The notes: generated by a model from the sequence alone, not told the origin. Positions 7,879 through 17,689 are shown, counted from the stretch's first letter. The stretch: DNA of 64,000 nt from Calothrix sp. NIES-2100 (GCF_002368195.1 NZ_AP018178.1:6708645-6772644); one strand, 5' to 3'. Program-made: numbers and translations.

Positions 7879-10071
7879 CTAATTACGAATTTTGAGTGTC
7901 TGAACATCAACCTTACCATTTTTGGAGTGACCATTTTGATGGTAGTAACCTTTGGAATAGTAGCCACCATAGCTACTCTTAGAAGTAATACCATTGACAA
8001 CTATTCCCAAAACCCGCTGACCAGACTGCGCTAGCAAAGTTTTTGTAGCATTAGCAGCTGCCGAGTTAGCTACGCCAGGGCGTACAACTAGCAAAATTCC
8101 ATCTACTAATTTGCCCAGTATTTGAGCATCGGCAACGGCTGTCAAAGGTGGAGCGTCAATAATCACAAAGTCATACTCATTAGTAGCCTCTTGAATCAAA
8201 GCAGCCATCCGTTTTGACTCTAGAAGTGCAGCTGCATTGGGTGGAATTGTACCAGCAGTTACTAAGTCTAAAGTCATCAGTGCTTCTTTAGTAGTCGTCG
8301 GTAACTCAGCCTGATTTACTAAAATATTACTCAGCCCAATCAGGTTTGATTGTTCCCAAATTTTGTGCTGACGAGGGCGACGCATATCTGCATCCACTAA
8401 CAGTACTCGGCGTCCAGTTTGTGCTGCGGCTACGGCTAAGTTAGCTGCTACAAAAGATTTACCCTCACTGGGAATTGAGCTACTCACCACAATCACCTTC
8501 AGGGTTTTATCAGAAATGCTGAAACCTAAGTTAACCTGGAGCATTTCAAAAGCTGTGGATTCGGGGGAGTAAGGATTATTGAGTACAGGCAATTCTGAGC
8601 CTGCTTCACTATTACTACCTTTAGGTTTTTCAGCTAACGGAATTGTACCTAATAAGGGATAGCCCAACAACCGCTTGACTTCTTCAATAGTCTTGAGAGA
8701 ATTATCCGTAGCTTCTAGCATCAATGCTGCTCCCACACCTAGGAGAATTCCCAAAAAACCACCTAGCGCCACATTCAAGGGAATGATGGGAGAAACGGCT
8801 TTATCGGGAACTAAAGCGTCAGAAATTACCCTTGCATTCCCAACATTCTGGTTCTCAATCATCTCAACTTCTTGCAATTGCTTGACCAGTTGTTCATAGG
8901 TAACTCTTGCTACCTGCAACTGTCGCTGTAGCTGTAGTTGTTGTTGTTCCAACCTGGGTAATATATCTAAACGGCTTTTGTTAATTATGAATGCTTTGCG
9001 CAATTCTGCGACTCGGTTCTGCAATGCTAATCCTTCTACCTCTGACTTGACTAAATCCTCGCTCAAGGTTTGCTTGAGTTCTCCTATCTGCAAGTTTTGC
9101 TCTGGTACAGACTCAGAACTACCAATGGTTTGGGCAACTCGTCCTTCTAGTTGGTTTCTCAGAGCTGCTTGTTTTTGCTCTAAATTAATCAGCGTTGGGT
9201 TATCGTCTGTCAAACGAGTTCGCGCTACAGCTACCTCATCTTCCGCTTTCTGGTATTCTTTAAGTACCTGCTGTATCCCCGGAGATTGGCTTAAGGTGCT
9301 CAGTTCCACGGCTTGGTGCGGATTCAATTCCATTTGACTTTGCAGAGCAACAGAGCGTGTTTTAGCAGCTACCAATTCTCCTTGAGCAGTAGTAATTTCC
9401 TCTGCCAGATCTTTGAGTCCTTCCACCCCAACTTTTGCTTCTACCTCCAAAGCCACCACTCTGTTTTTTTCTTTAAAGCGACGCAAGGCCATTTCTGCTT
9501 TTAAAACTCTTTTCTCTACCTCAGGTAATTGCCGATTTAAGAACTCTCTAGCAGATCTGGCTTCAGCACGGTTGGTGCGAACATTACTTTCTAAGTAATA
9601 ATTCATCAGGGAATTAATGACCGTTGCAGCTTCTTGCGCATTAGTGCTGCGATAGGAGAGCTGCATCACATCCGTTCCCCGAATAGTCTTGAGCTTCAGT
9701 AGTTTGAGAAATTTTTCGATCGTCAGTGGTTTACCCGATTTATCTTTCAGGTTAAGGCTGGTAATGGTTTTTTGGATAATCGGATTTGAGCGGATGACTT
9801 CGGCTTCTGTATCAACTGGGTTGCTGAGGTTGGTTAAACCGCTTAGTTCTCCTACTTGTGAAGACAGACCACTGAGGGATGAAGCTCCACTCTGTTTGTT
9901 GAACAACAGCTTGGCTTGTGATTCGTAAACTGGTTTTTGGAGAAAGGTGACTAATGCTGTCATTCCAAACACAGAGCCAATCACAACTGCTGTGACTGGC
10001 CAACGCCTTTTCAGTATCGGCCAGTATTCTTGAAAATCAATAAGGTCACGGTCGTCTTGCTTAGTAGGCAT
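7879..10071 (-). CDS. Wzc-type polysaccharide co-polymerase with cytoplasmic tyrosine kinase
   Basis: About 730 residues. An N-terminal Wzz chain-length domain has a first membrane helix near residues 25-45 (WPVTAVVIGSVFGMTALV). Long periplasmic coiled coils follow (about 170-410), then a second helix near 440. The C-terminal BY-kinase has Walker A PSEGKS (G537-K538-S539), Walker A' VLLVDADMRRP (D560, D562) and Walker B FVIIDAPP, and ends in a tyrosine-rich tail (SYGGYYSKGYYHQNG) that would be autophosphorylated. It controls chain length and export of the polymer made by the neighbouring Wzx/Wzy genes. The frame runs to a TTG at 10161, but ATG 10071 gives the usual MPTKQDDRDLIDFQEYW start. 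Fusion of both domains in one chain matches Wzc of Gram-negative bacteria. Confidence 0.93.
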   Translation of the reverse strand: MPTKQDDRDLIDFQEYWPILKRRWPVTAVVIGSVFGMTALVTFLQKPVYESQAKLLFNKQSGASSLSGLSSQVGELSGLTNLSNPVDTEAEVIRSNPIIQKTITSLNLKDKSGKPLTIEKFLKLLKLKTIRGTDVMQLSYRSTNAQEAATVINSLMNYYLESNVRTNRAEARSAREFLNRQLPEVEKRVLKAEMALRRFKEKNRVVALEVEAKVGVEGLKDLAEEITTAQGELVAAKTRSVALQSQMELNPHQAVELSTLSQSPGIQQVLKEYQKAEDEVAVARTRLTDDNPTLINLEQKQAALRNQLEGRVAQTIGSSESVPEQNLQIGELKQTLSEDLVKSEVEGLALQNRVAELRKAFIINKSRLDILPRLEQQQLQLQRQLQVARVTYEQLVKQLQEVEMIENQNVGNARVISDALVPDKAVSPIIPLNVALGGFLGILLGVGAALMLEATDNSLKTIEEVKRLLGYPLLGTIPLAEKPKGSNSEAGSELPVLNNPYSPESTAFEMLQVNLGFSISDKTLKVIVVSSSIPSEGKSFVAANLAVAAAQTGRRVLLVDADMRRPRQHKIWEQSNLIGLSNILVNQAELPTTTKEALMTLDLVTAGTIPPNAAALLESKRMAALIQEATNEYDFVIIDAPPLTAVADAQILGKLVDGILLVVRPGVANSAAANATKTLLAQSGQRVLGIVVNGITSKSSYGGYYSKGYYHQNGHSKNGKVDVQTLKIRN

Positions 10072-10794
10072 AAATAATGTACCGAAATACCATATATAAT
10101 TTGGGCTGTCACTGCCTTCAGTGCCAACAAACAAAATTATCGCCCCAATAACATTCACCAAAGATGCCTAGTCTTCTTATATAACAGAATCAGATATTTC
10201 CCGGGAAATGTTCTGATTCCCAAAATGTCCCGACTATTTTATACTAATTTTTGTTCTTTGTTCACCAAAAATACTACTTTTGACAAATTCATTGGTAGTA
10301 CATAAATACTGCTTATCTAAAATTAAATAAATTATAAAAAAATTATAACTTTTTAAGTTTTGATCTGAAGCTCGACTGCAACTAATAGTAAATAACTTGT
10401 TTAATTTCCTTTGTTTGTGTACAGTCCACTGAGGTGGTAATGTATCGGTTACTCGGTGTATTCCTGCCTACGGTATAGATTCTACGCTGGCTTAAAATCT
10501 CCAAAAATCATCTACTGGTAAATAAGAAATCATGTAAAGTACTTATGACAAAAATCACTGTTACTATGTTAACTTGTTGGTGTTCAAAAGGATTAAAGTA
10601 TTATCGCCTAAACACTTAAAATCCTCTTAAAATAACACTGATTTCCGCAAATTTGCCTTACTTACTGCCAAAAATCGGCAATATGAACTAGATAATTAAG
10701 GTCATGGAACTTTAGGGTTAAGCATCTTAAAGCACAAAAATTTTACTACCTACAGAGCGTTTATCTGAGAATTTAAGAGTAAAATAAAATACTT
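10072..10794. other. Divergent intergenic region between the wzc-like gene and the sugar transferase gene
   Basis: About 720 AT-rich nt between two divergently transcribed exopolysaccharide genes, so promoters for both should lie here. I see no coding frame of note, no repeat array, and no site I can name with confidence. Confidence 0.5.
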
Positions 10795-12210
10795 ATGTTC
10801 AATATACCATTTCACGGTTGCAGGGGAAGCATTCAATTACTCAAAATCCCACGCTTCATGCCTGTATTGCTTTTGGTAGAAGATATTTTTGGTTTATTTA
10901 TCTGTTTAGAAATTACATTTTGGTTACGGTTGGGTAAGCCAGTATTTTTTAATACAGAAATTTCAATATTTATACTTATAGTGCTAGCAGGGCTTTATCT
11001 AGCAGATACTTACCATCCAGATACGCAAATAGCAGGTTTGCGTGCTCCTGCTCGCATCGTGATTAGTACTTCCATAATTGCTGGCATTACCTCTGCCCTA
11101 ATTTACCTGTCTGGGACTTGGAATCAGTACCCGTTTGTGGGGCGAGGGATTTTGCTAGTCAGTTTGGGAATATTTACAATCTGGGCGGTAATATCAAGGT
11201 TATTAGCGGTTAGGTGGTTGCGATCGCACGCTGAGCAAAGTCTGTGGTTAATGCTGGGTGCTGGTGAAAGTGGCATAAAATTTGCCCAAATGTTGTTAGA
11301 GCAGAACCCACTGGGACGCTTGGTAGTTCTGGCAGAAACTAGTCAAGATATTACTGAATTAGCAAAAACAGCATCTAATTTAAGTTATGGAGGTAGTATT
11401 AAAGACTTACCTGCTTGGAGTCAGAATTCTTGGTCAGGGGTGGTAGTAGCCACTCAAATGGATTTTTCCGAAATCCAGGTGCAGCAGTTGATGCAACTAA
11501 GACTGCAAGGTATCCCAATTTATCGGCTACCTGATATTTGCGAAACCTTATGGTATAAACTTCCATCCTGCCTACTGGAGGATAGCTGGTGGGCTTTTAG
11601 TGCTGGTTTTAACTTAGTCTCTAGTGGTATTAGTTTGAAGTTGAAGCGCGTGGTAGACCTGATACTGGCAGGGCTGTTATTAATATTTTTATTTCCACTG
11701 ATGCTCTTGGCAATGGTGGCAATTAAGTTGGATAGTCCAGGTTCAGTTTTTTACAGCCAAGTACGCACTGGGCTTTATGGCAAGCCATTTAGGGTTTACA
11801 AATTTCGCTCCATGTATAAAGATGCAGAAAAGTGGGGGGCACAATGGGCAAGTCAACGCGATCCGCGCATTACCAGAGTAGGATACTTGCTGCGAATCTT
11901 ACGCATTGATGAACTGCCGCAGATTTTTAATGTACTACGGGGAGATATGAGTCTGATTGGCCCGAGGCCAGAACGACCGGAGTTTGATGTCAAGCTAAAA
12001 GAATCAATTCCGTATTATGAACTACGTTATTTAGTCAAACCAGGTATCACCGGTTGGGCGCAGGTACTTTATCCCTATGGTGCTTCAGTGGAGGATGCTT
12101 CCGAAAAGCTAGCTTACGACCTCTACTACATAAAAAATTATTCTCTATGGTTAGATATAGCGATCGCTTTTAAAACTGTCCGGGTTGTTTTGTTAGGTAA
12201 AGGTAGATAA
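10795..12210 (+). CDS. Undecaprenyl-phosphate sugar phosphotransferase (WcaJ/WbaP family)
   Basis: 471 residues. About five N-terminal membrane helices (residues 20-150) and a CoA-binding-like middle domain (LMLGAGESGIKFAQ) precede the bacterial sugar-transferase domain from about residue 280. That domain has KRVVDLILAG, YSQVRTGLYGKPF, YKFRSMYKDAE, RIDELPQIFNVLRGDMSLIG and GPRPERPEF, ending KPGITGWAQV, all hallmarks of polyisoprenyl-phosphate hexose-1-phosphate transferases. It would place the first sugar phosphate on undecaprenyl phosphate and start repeat-unit assembly for the divergent Wzx/Wzy cluster. The specific sugar cannot be read from the sequence. Confidence 0.93.
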   Translation: MFNIPFHGCRGSIQLLKIPRFMPVLLLVEDIFGLFICLEITFWLRLGKPVFFNTEISIFILIVLAGLYLADTYHPDTQIAGLRAPARIVISTSIIAGITSALIYLSGTWNQYPFVGRGILLVSLGIFTIWAVISRLLAVRWLRSHAEQSLWLMLGAGESGIKFAQMLLEQNPLGRLVVLAETSQDITELAKTASNLSYGGSIKDLPAWSQNSWSGVVVATQMDFSEIQVQQLMQLRLQGIPIYRLPDICETLWYKLPSCLLEDSWWAFSAGFNLVSSGISLKLKRVVDLILAGLLLIFLFPLMLLAMVAIKLDSPGSVFYSQVRTGLYGKPFRVYKFRSMYKDAEKWGAQWASQRDPRITRVGYLLRILRIDELPQIFNVLRGDMSLIGPRPERPEFDVKLKESIPYYELRYLVKPGITGWAQVLYPYGASVEDASEKLAYDLYYIKNYSLWLDIAIAFKTVRVVLLGKGR

Positions 12211-12295
12211 AATTACTAAGTGGGCATGGGGTATTGGTGTTAATATTTTGTTACATAGTTATGTGGAATTGGCGAGTGATTGAGAACATCAACAG

Positions 12296-12823
12296 CTAAT
12301 TTGATGATGCAGGTGTAGGTGCAGGTGTAGGTAAAAGATAAATTCCCCCAGAAATTAATGTCAGGATCACGGAAACCCAAAAAGCAATCAAAGCTAGGAC
12401 TTGCCAATCTGGTGGAAGGGGTGCTATTAAAAGTGCGATCGCAATAATTTGACTGACGGTTTTGAGTTTACCCCAAATGTTCGCCCCAGTAATTTGAGTT
12501 TGATTTACTCGCCAACCGGCGATCGCTAATTCTCGCGCTAAGATCAGAAACACTCCCCAAGCGGGGACTTTGCCTAATTCAATCAACACCATCAACGGCG
12601 CAAGTACTAATAATTTATCAACCAAAGGGTCAAGAAATTTACCTAAATCGCTAATTTGGTTGAGTTTTCGTGCTAAATAGCCATCTAACCAATCAGTCAA
12701 TGCGGCGACTAAAAAAATTGCCAAACATATCCATTTAGCTTGAGTTGTGGGATTGTATAAGCCGTAAAGCAGAAATGGTATCCCTAATAAGCGCGAAAAG
12801 GTAATCCAGTTAGGTAGGGTCAT
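12296..12823 (-). CDS. pgsA: CDP-diacylglycerol-glycerol-3-phosphate 3-phosphatidyltransferase
   Basis: About 175 residues, five or six membrane helices. The CDP-alcohol phosphotransferase signature is complete: DWLDGYLARKLN, an eight-residue spacer, GKFLDPLVDK (DGxxAR...GxxxDxxxD). It makes phosphatidylglycerol phosphate in the membrane; phosphatidylglycerol is essential for photosystem function in cyanobacteria. The longest frame begins at a TTG (12841), but the ATG at 12823 gives the standard MTLPNWITFSRL start. It converges on the sugar transferase gene across an 85-nt gap, and the C-terminus is Pro/Ala/Thr rich. Confidence 0.93.
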   Translation of the reverse strand: MTLPNWITFSRLLGIPFLLYGLYNPTTQAKWICLAIFLVAALTDWLDGYLARKLNQISDLGKFLDPLVDKLLVLAPLMVLIELGKVPAWGVFLILARELAIAGWRVNQTQITGANIWGKLKTVSQIIAIALLIAPLPPDWQVLALIAFWVSVILTLISGGIYLLPTPAPTPASSN

Positions 12824-12841
12824 AAACAATTTAAAATTCAA

Positions 12842-13010
12842 AATTATATTTAATGTAAATTAAAACTGGAAACCCTTGTAATTTTATTGGTATGGTTAGT
12901 GTCTAATTCTTTAGCCAGGGATATGATTTCGGTTAGGGGATTGGTAGTTTATGGGTTTATTTTAACCCTGGTCAGAGAAGAGCGATCGCTTGCTCTAAAT
13001 ACCATAGGCA
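12842..13010. other. Intergenic stretch upstream of pgsA
   Basis: AT-rich DNA between pgsA and the 3' end of the ATP-grasp gene; together with the weak frame beginning at 13038 the non-coding span is about 350 nt. It contains one HIP1-like site (gcgatcgc near 12982). Nothing else was recognised. Confidence 0.4.
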
Positions 13011-13037
13011 GTGTACTCTGCAATACACTGCTTATAC

Positions 13038-13244
13038 ATGACAAACAACGCCTCACAACTTAGCCTTCATATTTTATTAGCAGCAATAAACAACCAAGAT
13101 TTAGATCCACTTGGTTGGATTTATTTCTATCGACAAACGATGACAACAGCACAGGGTGATTCAAAATTTGAAGCTATGCCACAAGCTGAGATAAAAGCTC
13201 CTCCCATCTTGCTAAAATCATGTTTGTGTAATCTTCGCGATTAA
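13038..13244 (+). CDS. Weak candidate small open frame, unknown
   Basis: A 68-codon frame beginning MTNNASQLSLHILLAAINNQ, ATG at 13038. The first 40 residues look protein-like, but the last 70 nt overlap, tail to tail, the 3' end of the ATP-grasp gene. No ribosome site is obvious. I do not recognise it; it may be chance. Confidence 0.25.
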   Translation: MTNNASQLSLHILLAAINNQDLDPLGWIYFYRQTMTTAQGDSKFEAMPQAEIKAPPILLKSCLCNLRD

Positions 13245-13929
13245 TCTTATATGCTCCTATAGCAAAACCATCGTTCATCTCTACAAGAGCAGTTTCTCCA
13301 GAATCTAAAACTCCAAAATCAATTGCATACCCTGCATAGGATTCTCCCACATTATCCAGAGTTTTGATAGCGCACTGAACTTTTTCAATATCTAGTAGAA
13401 CATTGGTGTTTCCGTCATAATGGTCGATACTTCTAATTTCTGAATGAACAACATAGACACGATACTCACTCAGCCAAGATACTACTTCTGAACACAGTAA
13501 TTTTTCTTGACGCGATACTCCGTAAATTCGATACAAATCATATTCTGATTCAAAGACACAACCTGTGAAGCGTTTGCGGCGTACAGCAGGTTTAGCAAAT
13601 ATTGCTGAATATTTGGCGTTGCAAAGTCCCTGTTCCAACTCTAACAGCGTAGATGTCCATATCCGGCGGTGCATGAAGTTGCGCAGAGAGAGGGGATAAT
13701 CGTTTGGTAAAGGTTCTGGGATACCAAGCTGTTTTAATGCGCCTAAAATACACGGCATATCACCCACGACTAAAGATTGATCATCGAGTGCAAGTTGTCG
13801 CCTTTGAATACGCTTTTGGGTATAAAAAGTAATGGGGATACCACGTTTTCTCAGTTCTTCAGTAACAAGTTGCTCTTCGTGTCGCAGTTTTCCATTACCC
13901 TGTTCTTGAATGAAAGCTTGAGAAATCAA
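13174..13929 (-). CDS. ATP-grasp domain protein (DUF4343-like)
   Basis: 251 residues. The C-terminal half has the look of an ATP-grasp fold: EYRVYVVHSEIRSIDHYDGN (the lid and catalytic strand), and YAIDFGVLDSGETALVEMND, where acidic and Asn residues would bind Mg-ATP. Such enzymes ligate a carboxylate to an amine or thiol; the substrates of this subgroup are not known to me. No ATG occurs near the N-terminus: an in-frame TAA lies six codons before a TTG at 13929, so TTG is the likely start. The gene is preceded by a hairpin repeat and lies divergent to aspA. Confidence 0.75.
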   Translation of the reverse strand: MISQAFIQEQGNGKLRHEEQLVTEELRKRGIPITFYTQKRIQRRQLALDDQSLVVGDMPCILGALKQLGIPEPLPNDYPLSLRNFMHRRIWTSTLLELEQGLCNAKYSAIFAKPAVRRKRFTGCVFESEYDLYRIYGVSRQEKLLCSEVVSWLSEYRVYVVHSEIRSIDHYDGNTNVLLDIEKVQCAIKTLDNVGESYAGYAIDFGVLDSGETALVEMNDGFAIGAYKINREDYTNMILARWEELLSQLVA

Positions 13930-14006
13930 TGCTAGCTCACAAATTTAATCAGATACTTTCTTTATATGCTAATAAATTATTTTTGCACCGCAGAGTACGC
14001 GGAGGA

Positions 14007-14049
14007 GGACACTTGCGTGGGCGGCTTTGCCGACTTGAGCAAAGTGTCC
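14007..14049. repeat. Imperfect inverted repeat (dispersed hairpin element)
   Basis: Outer arms GGACACTT (14007-14014) and AAGTGTCC (14042-14049) enclose an inner arm pair GGCGG/CCG around a short loop. Elements of this kind (aagtgtcc...cttgagcaaagtgtcc) are common in Nostoc intergenic DNA. It lies between the divergent ATP-grasp and aspA genes. Confidence 0.6.
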
Positions 14050-14137
14050 GTGGCGCAGAGAGAGAAAATTGAGTTTTCACATCTTCGCCTAGGCGTGGGA
14101 TGATCTTTGTTCTGAGATTGTCTAAATTATCGGCACT

Positions 14138-15574
14138 ATGACTCAACAAGCAGACTCACAATTTCGCATCGAACGAGATTCGATGGGCGATCGCCAAATT
14201 GCAAGTAGCGTTTATTACGGTATCCAAACGCTGAGAGCTATCGAAAATTTCCCAATTAGCGGACTTAAGCCGTTATCTACTTACATAGATGCTTGTTTAA
14301 TAATTAAAAAAGCTACAGCAATTGTTAATGGTGAACTGAGTTGCATTCCCCTAGACATTAGTCAGGCAATTGTGCAAGCATCTGAGGAGATACTTGCAGG
14401 AAAGTTACGCGATCAATTTGTGGTTGATGTCTACCAAGCTGGTGCTGGTACTTCTCACCACATGAATGTGAATGAAGTGCTGGCGAATCGGGCTTTAGAA
14501 ATTTTGGGGGATGAAAAGGGCAATTATAAAAGAGTAAGTCCGAATGACCATGTAAATTATGGGCAGTCTACCAATGATGTGATTCCTACGGCAATTCGCA
14601 TCGGTGGGTTATTGGCTCTTACGCATACATTACACCCAGCTTTGGATAATGCGATCGCATCCCTGGAAGCCAAAGCCACAGAATTTCAAGATATCGTCAA
14701 ATCTGGCAGAACTCATTTGCAAGATGCTGTACCTGTGCGGTTGGGTGAGAATTTCCGCGCTTGGGCGTATATCCTTGCAGAACATCAAAACCGGATTTAC
14801 ACCGCCTCTGGGGATTTGATGGTGTTGGGTTTGGGTGGAAGTGCTGCGGGTACAGGTATGAATACTCATCCCCGTTATCGGGCGCGGGTGGTGGAAGTTC
14901 TCTCGGAACTGCTAAATACACCTTTGGAACCTGCACCTCATTTAATGGCCGCGATGCAAAGTATGGCACCATTTGTGAATGTTTCCGGTGCTGTACGCAA
15001 TTTAGCTCAAGATTTAGTCAAAATTTCCCATGATTTGCGACTGATGGATTCGGGGCCGAAAACTGGATTCAAGGAAATTCAACTACCGCCAGTACAACCG
15101 GGTTCTTCGATTATGCCAGGAAAGTATAATCCGGTGATGGCAGAGATGACATCAATGGTGTGTTTTCAAGTTATGGGTTATGACAATGCGATCGCACTGG
15201 CAGCCCAAGCCGGACAATTAGAATTAAATGTGATGATGCCCCTAATTGCCTATGATTTGATTCATAGTATCGAAATTTTGGGTAATACCATCGCCGCCCT
15301 GACGGAACGTTGCATTAAAGGTATTACCGCTAACCAAGAACGCTGTTTGGCTTATGCTGAAGGTAGTTTGGCTTTAGTTACTGCCCTCAATCCTCATATT
15401 GGTTATCTCAATGCGGCGGCTGTAGCTAAAGAATCCTTAGAAACTGGTAAATCCTTAAGACAGATTGTTTTGGAAAAAGGACTCATGAGTGAGGCGGAAT
15501 TAGCCACTGTATTAAATCTTGAACAAATGAGTGGTATCTTACCCCTCACACCAGAAACAGACAAAGTGGATTAG
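14138..15574 (+). CDS. aspA: Aspartate ammonia-lyase
   Basis: 478 residues, the normal length. This is an aspartase/fumarase superfamily member with HVNYGQSTNDVIPTA (near 134-148), SGRTHLQDAVPVRLG, and the flexible catalytic loop GSSIMPGKYNPV (G322-S323-S324-I325-M326-P327). The C-terminal NPHIGYLNAA and LNLEQMSGI resemble aspartase more than fumarase C, whose loop normally continues VNPTQ. It would deaminate L-aspartate reversibly to fumarate and ammonium in the cytoplasm; fumarate hydratase is the alternative. The start ATG at 14138 is the first in frame. The DUF362 gene follows at 73 nt. Confidence 0.85.
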   Translation: MTQQADSQFRIERDSMGDRQIASSVYYGIQTLRAIENFPISGLKPLSTYIDACLIIKKATAIVNGELSCIPLDISQAIVQASEEILAGKLRDQFVVDVYQAGAGTSHHMNVNEVLANRALEILGDEKGNYKRVSPNDHVNYGQSTNDVIPTAIRIGGLLALTHTLHPALDNAIASLEAKATEFQDIVKSGRTHLQDAVPVRLGENFRAWAYILAEHQNRIYTASGDLMVLGLGGSAAGTGMNTHPRYRARVVEVLSELLNTPLEPAPHLMAAMQSMAPFVNVSGAVRNLAQDLVKISHDLRLMDSGPKTGFKEIQLPPVQPGSSIMPGKYNPVMAEMTSMVCFQVMGYDNAIALAAQAGQLELNVMMPLIAYDLIHSIEILGNTIAALTERCIKGITANQERCLAYAEGSLALVTALNPHIGYLNAAAVAKESLETGKSLRQIVLEKGLMSEAELATVLNLEQMSGILPLTPETDKVD

Positions 15575-15647
15575 AAAGATAATAGGAAGATACACGAAAG
15601 AAGAATTTCTTCTTTCTGTGATCTTTACTAATCTGAATTTATTATCC

Positions 15648-16619
15648 ATGCAGACCCAAAAACCATCGGTCAGTTTAATCCGTGCTACTTCTTACGAACG
15701 CGAGTCTTTACGCGAGTCTTTAGCAACGCTGCTGGAACCTTTTGGGGGAATGGCAGCTTTTGTCAAAAGTGGCGATCGCGTCTTACTCAAGCCTAATCTC
15801 CTCACTGGGTCACGTCCTGGTAAAGAGTGTACCACGCGCCCTGAACTGGTTTACGCAGTTGCTCAGATGGTCATAGAAGTTGGGGGGAAGCCATTTTTAG
15901 GCGATAGTCCCGCTTTTGGTAGTGCCAAGGGTGTGGCAATAGCCAATGGTTATGAACCAATTTTAGAAGAACTCAAGCTGCCAATTGTGGATTTTCACGG
16001 ACAGCGTTACGAAACTGTCAGCGAAAATTTCAACCATCTGTTGTTATCGAAAGAAGCAATGGCGGCGGATGTGGTAATTAATTTACCGAAAGTCAAATCC
16101 CACGCCCAATTAACATTGACTTTAGGCGTAAAAAACCTTTTTGGTTGCGTTCCTGGCAAAATGAAAGCTTGGTGGCACATGGAAGCAGGGAAAGATGCTA
16201 ACCGCTTTAGCGAAATGTTGGTAGAAACAGCTAAGGCTATTAACCCCACCTTAACTATTTTAGATGGCATCATCGGTCATGATGGCAATGGCCCTAGTAA
16301 TGGAGAACCTCGTGCTTTGGGTATTTTAGCAGCGGCAGCCGATGTATTTGCCTTAGATCGGGCAATGGTGGAAATTCTCAATGTTCCACCCTCTCAAGTA
16401 CCCACCGTTGCAGCTTCCCAAAGATTAGGACTATGTCCAGAATTGGCTGATATAGACTTTCCCCACTTAGAACCTGATTTACTAAAAATAGAAGATTGGC
16501 GATTACCAGACAAGTTAATCCCCATCGATTTTGCTATGCCGCGTGTGATTAAATCTACTTTTAGACACCTTTATATTCGGTTTATCAAAGAACCGATGAC
16601 TGCTTACGGTAGACGTTAG
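15648..16619 (+). CDS. DUF362 domain-containing protein
   Basis: About 323 residues. The family is recognised by GDRVLLKPNLL, GGKPFLGDSPAFGSAKGVA, VVINLPKVKSHAQLTLTLGV-KNLFGCVPG and ILDGIIGHDGNGP. DUF362 proteins are often fused to ferredoxin domains; this one is not. The biochemical role is unknown. The frame extends upstream into the end of aspA, but ATG 15648 follows a natural gap and gives a sensible N-terminus (MQTQKPSVSLIRATSYERES). It is probably co-transcribed with aspA and followed by a hairpin terminator. Confidence 0.85.
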   Translation: MQTQKPSVSLIRATSYERESLRESLATLLEPFGGMAAFVKSGDRVLLKPNLLTGSRPGKECTTRPELVYAVAQMVIEVGGKPFLGDSPAFGSAKGVAIANGYEPILEELKLPIVDFHGQRYETVSENFNHLLLSKEAMAADVVINLPKVKSHAQLTLTLGVKNLFGCVPGKMKAWWHMEAGKDANRFSEMLVETAKAINPTLTILDGIIGHDGNGPSNGEPRALGILAAAADVFALDRAMVEILNVPPSQVPTVAASQRLGLCPELADIDFPHLEPDLLKIEDWRLPDKLIPIDFAMPRVIKSTFRHLYIRFIKEPMTAYGRR

Positions 16620-16699
16620 TTCAATAATTGCAATCTTGACTACAAAAATCTCCACCTTGTAAAGAGTAAGCTATATCTACCCTCCGATTGCTTAACTAG

Positions 16700-16726
16700 A
16701 CCGCCCTTGTTTAGCGGCGGTTTTCT
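16700..16726 (+). terminator. Probable rho-independent terminator
   Basis: ACCGCC (16700-16705) pairs with GGCGGT (16716-16721) over a 10-nt loop and is followed by TTTTC. It lies about 80 nt past the DUF362 stop codon. Confidence 0.55.
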
Positions 16727-17503
16727 CATTGATAAGTTGGCGATAGAATTATTTATATAAAGTTTTTTCTATGCTGAGCATCCTCTCAATTATTGTTCTA
16801 TCTCCTCAAGAGGATTTTTGGCGCAAATTTCTCTATGCAAGGCTGTTATTTGAGAAATCTACCTATCTATAGATTTACAAAAGAGAAAAAATATTATTTA
16901 TTATCGGTAAGCTAAATTCGCAACTGTTGTGGGTGCAATAACTGAATTAATACCTCTAGCTAATATATATCTATCTGTATTTATCCGGTGTAAATTCATG
17001 GGTAAAAAATCGACCTTAGCAGTTAGTCCGAACGCTGAAATCCCTTTCAGTATAACCACTGTTGAATTGTTCATAAACATGACGCATAATCAGTGCTTCT
17101 GCGGGATTGATGTTAGGTAGCACAAATTCAGCATTTATCCTTAAAACTACCTTAGACAAGCTATTTGAAGATGTTATACTGTGGCAATAAATCCCACATT
17201 GCTTTGTTTAATCGGCAGTAATAATGTAATTTATGATGCTGGATTAAAAATTATGAACAACCCACAAATTCCACCGTAGAGACAGTAATAATTAATATTA
17301 ATCAGCACCTAAATGAGCAAAATGTTTGTAATTAACTAGGTGTTAAATTTCTCAGGTAGCAAACAGATATGATGACAGCGATCAAACTAGTTAAGATTTT
17401 GTGTGAATTCAGAATTTGTAACTGAGAAATAGTTAAAATAGTAGCAATACTCTCTCGACGAGAGCAAAACTCGAAGTGATTTGGTGAATTTCAAATTTTT
17501 TGT
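16727..17503. other. Mostly non-coding stretch with a possible gene remnant on the minus strand
   Basis: About 780 AT-rich nt. On the minus strand, from about 17135 to a TAA near 17017, some 38 codons read like a real protein (AEFVLPNINPAEALIMRHVY and on to ERDFSVRTNC) but have no upstream ATG in frame, so this could be a decayed gene end. I do not recognise it. The rest likely holds the promoter of the small gene at 17504. Confidence 0.35.
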
Positions 17504-17689
17504 ATGAATTCAAATAGCCAGTCTGCCAATACCGATACATATTCCCATAGGTTGGCAGACATTGTGGGAACTGCGATCGCTCTATTAACTTTGACAGCAC
17601 CCGTATTTGTCATTGCCCACTATTCTTCAAAGAACTTACCCTATAACCAGCCACCGCTGACTTATAACATGCCCAGAACGGACGATTAA
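17504..17689 (+). CDS. Small conserved-looking single-pass membrane protein, unknown
   Basis: 61 residues. A polar Ser/Asn-rich head (about 1-18) is followed by one hydrophobic segment (ADIVGTAIALLTLTAPVFVIAHYSS, roughly 19-42, seen in two halves) and a Pro/Tyr-rich tail ending MPRTDD. The ATG at 17504 is preceded by AT-rich DNA without a strong ribosome site. The codon use and a HIP1 site inside the frame fit a genuine cyanobacterial gene. I recall similar short proteins in filamentous cyanobacteria but cannot assign a role. Confidence 0.55.
   Translation: MNSNSQSANTDTYSHRLADIVGTAIALLTLTAPVFVIAHYSSKNLPYNQPPLTYNMPRTDD

Noticed and set aside
13949..14149. 66-codon minus-strand frame upstream of the ATP-grasp gene
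   Set aside because: Lies across a hairpin repeat; composition reflects the repeat, not protein coding.
14138..15574. Fumarate hydratase class II instead of aspartase
   Set aside because: The loop continues GKYNPVMAEM rather than VNPTQ and the C-terminal part fits aspartase better, though the distinction is by eye.
16929..17120. 63-codon plus-strand frame
   Set aside because: The opposite strand is the more protein-like reading here, and the plus frame has no ribosome site.
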